NCBI GenBank assembly: GCA_963680875.1
Contig: OY804589.1
Location: 31,536,962-31,600,961 of the forward strand
Reading direction: 5' to 3'
Length of the DNA: 64,000 nt
Origin: Bathymodiolus brooksi
Lineage: Eukaryota; Mollusca; Bivalvia; Mytilida; Modiolidae
The notes beneath the pieces were generated by a model. It made no database searches. It worked only from the letters and a program-made list of their open reading frames with translations, and had not been told where the DNA came from. Shown in pieces: positions 51,501 to 63,500 of the stretch. The stretch's first letter is position 1; every line of letters starts with the position of its first letter. Both the position numbers and the translations under genes were made by a program.

Positions 51501-54500
51501 TAAAATGTTTATCTAAAAATATCTTAAGCCATTTTATCTGTTTCTGCATGTTGATTGGATGAACCATTAGTAACATGTGACCATCAAAGATGGCCAACAC
51601 CTTGGAATATAGTTATACATAGGAGTACATGTATATGGAAAGCATATTAGAAATATTCTTTTTATCCTCTGGTTTACTGGATACAAGCTCCACCCAAGAG
51701 CTGCCTAGAACTTCCCTAAGGTGATGGATAGGGGATGCCCTATCAATGGGAGGTTGTAGGGTTATAATAATGAAAGCCTGACCAGGAACCATAGTGAGGG
51801 CTTTGTTTGGAGAGCCCATTGCTCCTTGTAATTAAACTGGGATGATTTTTTAGTTATTTAACTGATTTCAGCTATTTTCCTCTGACAAAAATATTCCGAA
51901 AGTTGCAGGACACGATCAGAACAGTTAATAAATGGACTTTTTAAAAGGGGGTGTAGATGGTTTCAGCTATTTTTTCATTGATTTCAGTTATTTTGTTTTC
52001 TGATCAGAACCATCTCTGATTTAAGACCCTGTTGTAGATTTCAAATAAGAGTAGGGTCTTTTCAACCATACCCAGCTATCCATACTTTTAAAGACCCTGT
52101 TGTAGATTTCAAATAAGAGTAGGGTCTTTTCAACCATACCCAACTATCCGTACTTTTAAAGACCCTGTTGTAGATTTCAAATAAGAGTAGGGTCTTTTCA
52201 ACCATACCCAACTCTCCGTACTTTTAAAAACCCTGTTGTAGATTTCAAATAAGAGTAGGGTCTTTTCAACCATACCCAACTATCCATACTTTTAAAGACC
52301 CTGTTGTAGATTTCAAATAAGAGTAGGATCTTTTCAACAACCATACCCAGCTATCCATACTTTTACAGTGGCAGTCAAAAGTTGTACAAAGGAGACATCA
52401 TCATCTGATCAAAAGTGACTTATTTTTTCGATGACATTGCTGAAACAATTTGAAATTTTCTGTTATTTTTTAGGTTTAGAACCTGGTATGGAACAACCAC
52501 AGTATGTGGACCCTAACACTGGTCTACCTATCCCACCAGAAGTATTACAGGCCTACATAAACCAACAACAAGGGTTACAGCCACAACCAGGTGGATACAG
52601 TGATGAAGCTCTGCAACAACAGGTATGAATTGTAGCCGATTGTTACATTTTGTATTGTTTAGATAGGTATATGACATCATTACATAGATGCCCGTGATAT
52701 ACTGAGTGAAAGAAAAACCGCTTTTTTCACCCAGTGAAAAACGTTTATTTGAATGTGTGACATCACAATAAAAAAATATCAGTGAGCATCTGACAATAAA
52801 AAAACAAGTTCCATTTTGGACTGGCAGGCGGCAGGTTGGAAAAAGGAAAACTATTTTGTGTAATCTTACAGTTTACAAATATGATTTCGAACCTATATGC
52901 AGTTGTTAGGGACTTGTAATTTTCAAATTTTTTTCCAACTAATTCCACAGTTTTTTTTTAAACTTTGCTTTTTATGAATAATATTTATGTTGGATCAAGA
53001 ACAACAATAAAAATTATGTTCTTGTAATGTTTACCACAGTTTAAGATGGCTCATGTTCACCTACTTTACATCCAGATTCTTTATTATATATTAATCTTAG
53101 AATCAGTTTAAATGTTTAATGCCTTTAAATATTATAAAACTTTTGTTAAAAGTCAATATCAAAATTGGAATTTAGGTTCAAGAGCAGTTACTAGCACAAC
53201 AAGCTATGGCAGGGTACGTTCAGCCATCTCAGGAAATCCTGTACCCACAACCAGAACTCTCTGCTGCTGTACAACCATCGATGGGAGGGGAATCTCAGGC
53301 ATTTATGCAACAGGTAATTTAAATTAAATGATGAAGCAACATCAGCAACACTCTGTGATTTCCTTTATTAGTCCCTCACGACTCTTGTTGAGAGGAGGGG
53401 AATCTCAGGCATTTATGCAATAGGTAATTTATATTAAGTGATGATGCAACATGAACAACACTCTGTGGTTTCATTTGTCTGTTTGTCTTTTCAGATTTTA
53501 TGTTATTCTCTTTTGAATACATGTATCTGAAAAACAAATATTTTGATAAAAACTTCCATATCTAATTTAAAGTGCATGACAAGTAAGCAAAGTGTCTAAA
53601 TGGGATAGCCAAAATCGGCTAAGTTATACCTATGCCTGCAGAGATTGACTTTAGTTTTAAAGCAACTTGCTTGAAATGGTATTAAATGAAAATTTTCATA
53701 GGAATTCCTGATAATAAAACTTGGGTCTCTGGCACAGAGAAAGTTGATGGTTCTGTATCTCTACACTCAAATATAACCTCTGCCACATGTCAAAAAATGC
53801 TCGTGCCTTTTATTGAGTGATTACAAATTTATGTCATCTGCTTGTGATGTTTGTAAAAAAAAAAACTCGTAGGCTTATCCACCATGAGAGATATCTCTCA
53901 TGGCATCGACCAATGGTGTGGCAGATGTGATTGTGGTTGACATTTTTTAATACCCAGAATCCTTTGTGTGCAAATTGTTGTGTCTGCAATCCTCGTTAAA
54001 TAAATAGAATTAAATCAGATTGATTTGTTTGGTTAGTCTGATTACATCAAACCAAGAATTAAATTTAATGGCCTTATTTATTTATAGTTACATATATGAT
54101 ATCCAAGGCCAGATTTAGACAGACGTAGTGAGGCCACTTGGCCAATAGGTTTTGGGGCACCTACAATTATGTGTATGTAATCTTCAAATCTTAAATTTAA
54201 TGGTTTTAAAAATCTAATAGGGTACAATACTTCAAAAGAGGGCTCAATAATTTTAATGGACTTAAAAAAAATTAACAAGAAAAAACAAATTGCAAATTAT
54301 TTATTTGATTGCTGTAAATATATTTTTGTATTTTTAGCTCCAAACTTTAGGCTTCTCTGAGTTGCTTGGAGCCCCTGGGCCATGTCCCATATTGGCCCAT
54401 GCATAAATCTGGCCCTGATGATATCTAAACTACATATTGTACATGCTATTGTTTTGTTTTATTTGAAGACTCCGACAACTCCTCAAAAAGACTCGATCAC

Positions 54501-57500
54501 AGAAAGAGTAAGAATTTTACTCCCAGTTCATTTCCACATTTATGTAGTGTGTTGACAATTACAATGGATATTTTTTGTAGACTTTTTTAAGAGTAAAAAA
54601 CAAAGAAATTACAAGCATTTTTTTTTAGGGCCAGGAAAAATTAATTACATGTTTCTCAGGCCAGACTGCATGTTAATTTTTTGGACCGCATTGGCAATTT
54701 TATTTTCAGTCTAGTCAATACAAAAATTTGTTATATGATATTTCCGTGCTTCCGGGCAAAATCTCTGCATAGGATTTTGTAAATGAACAGATATTAGTAA
54801 GAGGAAAATTACTTGCTTGAGTGGAAAAGACCACAGATGCTGTTTGGGTAACAACAGGATTCTAATTAAAAATGTAGCAAATTCCGACTTGATATACAAT
54901 GTTTCTTTGATAAATTGACCTAGATTTATTCTCGTTTAAAACATTTTGATGACAAATAAGGTCCATTATATTTCAGAGATTGCTCAGATGACAACAATCC
55001 CACTAACATGATCAAAGTCTTTCTTGATCTTGATGTTAGCTCAAATGAAAACAATCCCACCAACATGATCAAGGTCTTTCTTGATCTTGACATTAATTAT
55101 TTTTCCAAATTCATTCATGTGTACTTTCTTAATATGATATACTAGCATTCTAAACAAAATCTATATTGTATCAAACCATGAATATAAACACCTCCTGCAT
55201 ATTTTTTTCCAATAAAAAATAGGAGAAATTTGACATCTGCCCCCATTTTATTTTATTTTTTACGAAAAGTGGCCTGAGAACCAAGAAATTCATATTTTTA
55301 TGTCTAAATTGTTATTCTATTTAAATTTTTGGGTGATCATTTTAGATTTGTATGCTTTTCTCAGATATCGCTGACATTTTAGCAAAATGCTATTGAAAAA
55401 GATTCCAAATTTACATGGTTTACATAAAAATATTCATTGAGAGTTAGTTATATAGTGTTCAAAATTGTGGTGTTTTTGCTTTGGCTAAGCTTTCACCTAT
55501 CTATGGCAATCACAAAAGGTAGCATTGGCTAGCAAGCTTATTTTATGTCATCATCGGTAACCCACAGCTGATTACGCTTCGATTACACTCCACTCTTCAC
55601 CTGTGGGTCAACTGGCAGAGAAATCCTCATAGTCATGTGGCAACTGTCTTTATAGCTAATCAAATCATAGCTTTTAGATGTATCTAAATTTAGAAAGGAA
55701 TTCCTTGAAAATTATGGGAGCCCCATTTTTCTGTATAGATTTTTCACCTCAAAGAAGGAGTTTAATAATATCAAACGATGATTTTGATTGGTAACTATTA
55801 ATAGGCTTTTTTCAACGAAACAAGGATTTCTCTACTAATTGACGTGTGATGAGTTGAGAGTAAATCGGAGCAATATCAACTGTTAGTTACTGACGATGAT
55901 TTTATTTAGAATTGATACTTATATATTGTTAAGGCAATATATATTTCATATTGATATTAATTTCAGATATTGGTTGTGTACTGTGAAATCACTTGTCATT
56001 AAAATGTGAACTTTTGTGAATTTCTTTATTTGAAATTTGATTGGAGATCTTGATGAAAGGCAGTCTCTGATCAATTTTGTGTGTTTTATTAGCAAATAAC
56101 ATTATACATAGGAAAAAATGTACAACTTTATCTGTATAGTGAAACCTGTCTAAACCTCCTTGGGACCAGTTTTTATACCCCCGCGTGACCACTATAGACA
56201 GGTTTGACTATTTTCATTTAAGCTAAATAAAATGTTCAAGTTGATATTTTCGGTCATAACATAATAGATCACTGAATATTTTATAAAGTATTTGATTTCT
56301 AATCGAAAAGGATTGTAACTACAGAACTATTTTGTCTGCTGTGAAATTGATTAATAACAGCTAATTTGTTCATTTCAATAGATGAATCTGGTTTGTTAAT
56401 AGATTTTCTCATTCAATTTAATGTTGAATTAGTTATTTCTCATTATTATATGCCTTTTTCTTTCATTGGTTACAAAGTATAGAATAAATTTCATATTTGT
56501 AATTTTAATTTTATCCCCCAAAAAAATCGTATCTAGCATTTAAGGACATTAAAAACTAACAAATTATAGAAGAAATTTCATATTTACAATTTTAATTTTA
56601 GTATACCATATTTAGGGTTATATAATGCGCATTGGTGCATAATGCCTCTTGGCCTTGAAAATCTCCAGAAAAAAACTAGTTCGTGTCTATAATGCGCATG
56701 GACTTTTAAAAAAATCGCCGTCGGAAATGTAAGAATTAAATATCAATCGTATATATTTTTCAGTCCTTTGAGCATGTTTCATTTGCTGGGAGAATTTAAG
56801 AACCATTTATCTGTTTTCATCTTCAATAAAGTTGCAAAATATTAAATGTGTTGGGTTTTATTGGCGGACATGTGATTTCCCGGTCTGGGAAAGAGTGAAA
56901 CACATTGTTCCTGTTTATAATGCGCACCCCTCCTACAAATTAAAGAATCTGGGCAAAATCCTGTGCATTATACAACCCTAAATACGGTAAAAAAATATAG
57001 GTGTCTCTAGTTTTTAAGGACAATACAGGTTGAATAATTATAAGTCACCAAATCAGTGGTAAATCTACAATATTGTTGAAAGTGGCATTAAACACCATAA
57101 ACCAACAAATAAATACAGTCAAACCTGTATTAAGAGGTCACCTTTGGGACAAAGCAAAAATGGTCATTCAAGAGAGGTGACCTCTAAAAAGAGGTTCAAT
57201 TCATATACAATTTTCTACGATAGGATAAGAAAAAGGTGACCTTTTAATACAGGTGACTGCTTAATAGAGGTGACTGCATAGGCAGGACTAAATATTTTGT
57301 TTATTTGTCATTACAGGTCCAACAGCTTCAACAACAACTGGAGATGCAGGGTCAGTTGGTTGGGATGGGAACCTCGGAGGAGGAAGACATCCCACCCCCT
57401 CCATCGCCTCCTAAATCCAAGACTCCAAAGCTACCACCAAATTGGAAATCTGCCAAAGATGCTGAAGGCAAACTTTATTTCTATCACACTACTACAAGGT

Positions 57501-60500
57501 ATAGTTAAAAGTCGTCTCACTCAATAACTGATTGTAATACAAGTTTTAAATAATTCTTCTTAGGGGGTTCAGTGATTAAGATACTGTATCTGATTTCTGA
57601 AAACACCAGGTTTGTGGCCTGATGCCCACAAAAAATGCAAAAATTTCCACATGCCTATCCAAGACAAGTTTCATCAGTCCTTTCATTACAACTGTCTGGG
57701 CTTTCATAATCCAATAATTACATTACTTCCGTTTTTCATTGAAATGTTACAATATGATTGGTTATGAAGTGGTCACATGATTATAAAAGAGATGTTTAAC
57801 ATCCCAATGAAACTCAAATCCAAACTTGCACGTGCCTTCATGACGACGTCAGATGTAAACAATCAATGGCATAGTAATTTCCAACAGCAAATAATCTAAC
57901 ACAAATAAAATTCACAACGAAAAATTCAACTATATTAAATTTTGGTGTGATTTAAATGTAATTATAAGAATTGAATGCATTCTTTTGAAGTTTCATTGGG
58001 GTATGAAAGCGTTGATCGAACTACATTTTCAACATGAAGCGCTACCCTTCATGTTGAAAATGTAGTTCGATCAACGCTTTCATACCCCAATGAAACTTCA
58101 AAAGAATGCATTCAATTCTTAAATAAATCTGATAATCGTAATATAGCTGAAAAATGCCAACAATACATGCTTGTTTCTGTAATCATTGTATATTATGTAT
58201 CATTTATGTTATTTTTATTGTTTAAACTAATAAAACTACTCCATCCATGTGATATAGCTCAAATGTTGTAAATAAGAAATAATTAATATTTTGTATATAA
58301 AAATTTCAGGCAAACACAGTGGAGTCCCCCTAGTTGGGAGGAAGCATTTTCTATTCAGGATGATATGGACATTGACACGCCTCCAGAAGAAATCAAAGTT
58401 AGACTCAGAACTAATTTAATTTATATTTTGTATACATTTGTTCATTGGAGGGTTATTTACAAATTGTTCTTTGCTGCCAGCCTTAATTCCAAGATGGCTA
58501 CCATCGTGGGATTTAGTTTTACAAAGGAACCTATGAATGTTTCATGGGTAGTTCTGTGTCAGATTTGCATGTCTAGTACCGATCTGAGATTCAAGATGGC
58601 TGCCATCGTGGGATCTAGTTTTACAACGGAACGTATGAATGTTTCATGGGTAGTTCTGTGTCAAATTTGCATGTCTAGTACCGATCTGAGATTCAAGATG
58701 GCTGCCATTGTGGGATATAGTTTTACAAAGGAACCTATGAGTGTTTCATGGGTACTTCTGTGTCAAATCCACGTTTCTAATACCGATCTGAAGAGCCTCT
58801 GTTTTTTATTTTATTTTCCTATTAAACCTGACAATTGAAAATCTTGTGGTGTCATGACCTATGTTCTGAAATATATTTTTTTTGAGGGGCTGTCGTGGCC
58901 ATGATGGTATGGTAGTTGGATATATCACTACCTATGCAAGCAGTGCCTATCACCATTAACGTTTTGAGTTTGAACCCTGCTCAAGTGAGGTGTACTCGAT
59001 ACAACATTATGTGATAAAGTTTGTCAGTGACTTGTGACGGGTCAGTGGTTTTCTCAGGGTACTCCGGTTTCCTCCACCAAGAAAACTGACCACAATGCGA
59101 TATAACTGAAATATTGTTGAATATGGCATTATGCACCATAACCCTAACTAATTAAACCTGACCATGGAAAATCTTGTGGTGTCATGCATGACCCTATGTA
59201 CCCAAATTAATTTCTTCTTATTACTTAGCCATGATATAACTGAAATATTGTTGAAAGTGGCGTTAAACACCTTAAACCCAACTTCTTATTACTTATTTTC
59301 CAGTTTAGTAAGAAGAGAACCACAACAGCTGCTGCCGATACTTCTACTGAGACAGCTAAGAAGATGAAGGATCAATTCAGACAAAAGGTATATCTTACCG
59401 TATTTTTCCTTAGAAGAAAACAAGGGGGTGTCTTATTTAAAGGGGCAACTTGTATGTATACAAAAGCAAAAAAATCTATCATTTTCGGTGCTGTGTCTTA
59501 AATGAAGGAGCAACTTTTAGTGCAGAAAGAACTGTAGTTGAATCAAAAGCTTCAGATAATTTAGAAGGACAATTGTATTTATTCTTTTTAGCTCACCTGG
59601 CCATAGGCCATGTGAGCTTTTGTCATGGGTAAGCGTCCGTCCGTTAGCTTTTCACATTTAAATCTTCTTCTCTGAAACCGCTGAACAGAAATCAGCCAAA
59701 CTTGCCAGAAATGTTCACTGGATGGTCCTCTACCAGATTTGTGTTTTTGGTGCTGATTTGAAATCCAACATGGCTGCCAGGGTCCATAATGTGTTCTCAT
59801 TGGCTGAAATTTTAAAAATCTTCTTGTCCGAAACCACTAAGTCAATTGAATTGTGACTATGCAGGAATGATCATTGGGTGGTCCTGTACTAAATTTGTGA
59901 ATCGTTTGCCGATCGGAAATTCAAGATGGCCGCCATGACTCGACTTAGTTTAACATTGGACCCTATGGGAATTTCACATTTTCATCTTTTTTTCTGAAAC
60001 CACAAAACAGATTTGAACCAAACTTGGCAGAAATGTTCATTGGATGGTCATATACAAGATTTTTGTTTTTGGCACTGATCGGAAATCCAACATGGCTGCC
60101 AGGGCCCATAATGTGTTCTGATTGGTCAAAATTTTTAAAAATCTTCTTGTTAGAAACCACTAAGCCAATTGAATTGTGACTTTGCAGGAATGATCATTGG
60201 GTGGTCCTGTACTAAACTTGTGAATCGTTTGTCGATCGGAAATTCAAGATGGCCACCATGACTCGACTTAGTTTAACATAGGACCCTATGGGAATTTCAC
60301 ATTTTCATCTTTTTTTCTGAAACCACAAAACAGATTTGAATCAAACTTGGCAGAAATGTTCATTGGATGGTCATATACAAGATATTTGTTTTTGGCGCTG
60401 ATCGGAAATCCAACATGGCTGCCAGGGCCCATAATGTGTTCTGATTGGTCGAAATTTAAAAAATCTTCTTGTTAGAAACCACTAAGCCAATTGAATTGTG

Positions 60501-63500
60501 ACTTTGCAGGAATGATCATTGGGTGGTCCTGTACTAAAATTGTGAATCGTTTGCCAATCGGAAATTCAAGATGGCCACCATGACTCGACTTGTTTGACAT
60601 TGGACCCTATGGGAATTTCACATTTTCATCTTTTTTTCTGAAACCACAAAACAGATTTGAACCAAACTTGGCAGAAATGTTCATTGGATTGTCATATACA
60701 AGATTTGTGTTTTTGGTGCTGATCGAAAATCCAACATGGCTGCCAGGGCCTATAATGTGTTCTGATTGGTCAAAATTTTAAAAATCTTCTTGTTAGAAAC
60801 CACTAAGCCAATTGAATTGTGGCTTTGCAGGAATGATCATTGGGTGGTCCTGTACTAAACTTGTGAATCGTTTGCTGATCGGAAATTCAAGATGGCCGCC
60901 ATGACTCGACTTAATTTTAACATAGGACCCTATGGAAAAAATGTTTAAAAGTCTTCTCCTCTGAAACCAGTAAGTCAGTTTAAAGCAAACATGGGATGAA
61001 TGGTCCTTAGGTGGTCAACTTTCAAAATTATGTCCTGTGACCCCGACCTCCATCCAAGATGGCAACCATCAGCGAACATAGTTTTAACATAGGACCCTAT
61101 GGGAAATATATTTAAAAATCTTCTTCTCTGAAACCAGTAAGCCAATTTAAAGCAAACATGGCATGGATGGTCCTTAAGTGGTCAATTTTCAAAATTGTGT
61201 CCAGTGACCCTGACCTCCATCCAAGATGGCCACCTTCAGCAGACATACTGTAGTTTTAGCATAGGACCCTATGGGAAAAAATGTTTTAAAATCTTCCCCT
61301 CTGAAACTAGTAAGCCAATATAGCAAACATGTCATCGATGGTCCTTAGGTGGTCAACTTCCAAAATTGTGTTCAGTGATCCCGATCTCGGTTCAAAATGG
61401 CCACCGTCAGCAGACATAGTTTTAACATAGGACCCTATGGGAAAATTGTTTAAAAGTCTTCTCTTCTGAAACCAGTCAGCCAATTTAAAGCAAACATGAC
61501 ATGGATGGTCCTTGGGTAGTATACTTTCAAAATTGTGTCCGGTGACCACGACCTCCATCCAAGATGGCTGCCATGAGCAGACATAGTTTTAACATAGAAC
61601 CCTATGGCAGTATGGGATTTGAATAGTAACTTAGATGTATTCAGCATGCAGACATTCTTAAGAGGACTTATTTATGTCAGGTGAGCGATACAGGCTCACC
61701 TGAGCCTCTAGTTTTTTTTCAGTTCTATTGTATACAAGATTTTACAAGTTTTAATTTACTACTGTATAACTGGTCATATCTGCAGTATTCTGCAGTCAAC
61801 GCAGGAACACAGAAATTTAAATCGCAGAATATTATGTAAAATAAATGTTTACTGCCTCATAATAATAAATCAGTACAAATTACCTTTTCAAATTCTAACT
61901 CCAATTCATCTGGAAGTGTCAAATATTTGAATGCAGGTTTGACTGTTTTCATTGTCCCAATGGTGACCTCTAAATACAGGTTTGACTAGCCTGTATGAAT
62001 ATTAACTAATTAAATATTTTATTTTTTTCTAGATGTCTTCCTATATTGTGGTCTGCCTCAATCCATACAGAAAACCTGACTGTAAGCTTGGTAGAATTGT
62101 GTCTACTGATGACTTCAAACATCTGGCCAGGAAAGTAAGTTCACTATTAACCTCCAGCAGTAATTTAAAAATTGGTTTAGAGGTGCCATCGTGATCGTAT
62201 GGTAGTAGGATATACAACTACCTATGCAATCGGTGCCTATCGCCACTAATCTTGGGAGTTTGAATCCACTCATTGCAAGGTATGTTCGATACAACATTAT
62301 GTGATAAGGTTTGCCAGTGACTTGCGACACACACAGGTCAGTGGTTTCTGTTGATACTCTGGTTTCCTCCACCAATATAACTGACCTCCACTAGAATATT
62401 GTTGAAAGTGGCATTAAATATCATTTCCCCCTCCCCCTTTTTCTCTAGGTTATATTACAGTGAAATCTTTATCATCACCAACACTCATTAGTCATTTCTA
62501 AGTGAAAAAATGTGACCAGCTTCTCAGCATATATTAATCGACTTTGATACAAAAAATGTTACGAAAAGAAAGTTGTGATGGTCAACAATTCCACAAATTT
62601 CAACTAAACAAACAATCGTCTCTTGCCTCAACTCCTTGAACAAAAGAAAAATTTCACTACATATGACATTGGAAATCCAGGTCCTGACTTGGGACAGGCA
62701 AAAAAATGTGGCAGGACGTCTGTATTAGTTGGATTTACAACTACCTGTGGAGTCAGTGCTTGTCACCTTTAAAGTTGTTTGTTTGAATCCTGTTCATGGA
62801 GAGGTGTACACGCTGATATAACATTATATGATAAAGTAGGTCGGTGGTTTTCTCCGGGTACTCCGGCTTCCTCCACCAATAATACTAACCGCCGTGATAT
62901 AGCTGAAATATTGTTGAAAGTGGCGTTAAACACTATAACTCTAACCTGGCTGAACACTTCATGGGACTATGATTTTTATGTTTTATTGTATTTAACAAGG
63001 GATTAAGGGTTCCAATATCACTGAGAAGATACAAAAATATATATTTAAAAAATCTTTTTATGCCCCCGTGACGAAGAGTCGGGGGGGCATTTTAATTTAC
63101 CCCTGTCCGTCCATTTGTCCGTCCGGATATAGATACATGGTTTGTTCGGCTATCTCCTCCTACAGTTTTGGAGTTAACAGCTTTAATATTTTGTAGGATA
63201 TTTATACACATAATGGAGGTGTGCATGTCCACAGGATTTTGATTTTCTTCAAATATTCACAAAATGACAGGTAGTTGGACTTAGTTATTTTTGTCGTACT
63301 AGCTGCATAAAGGGAACATGGTTTGTCCGGCTAACTCCTCCTACAGTTTAAGAGCTACAGCTTTAATATTTTGCAGGATGTTTATGCACATACTGGAGGT
63401 GTGCATGTCCACAGGATTTTGATTTTCATCAAATATTCTCAAAATGACAGGTAGTTGGACTTGTCATTTTGTTCGTCCGTCCGGATATAGATACATGGTT

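Noticed and set aside
58365..58838. Separate 157-residue gene
   Set aside because: The first part is SETD2 exon 19 and the rest is transposon-derived repeat. It is kept only as a possible retained intron.
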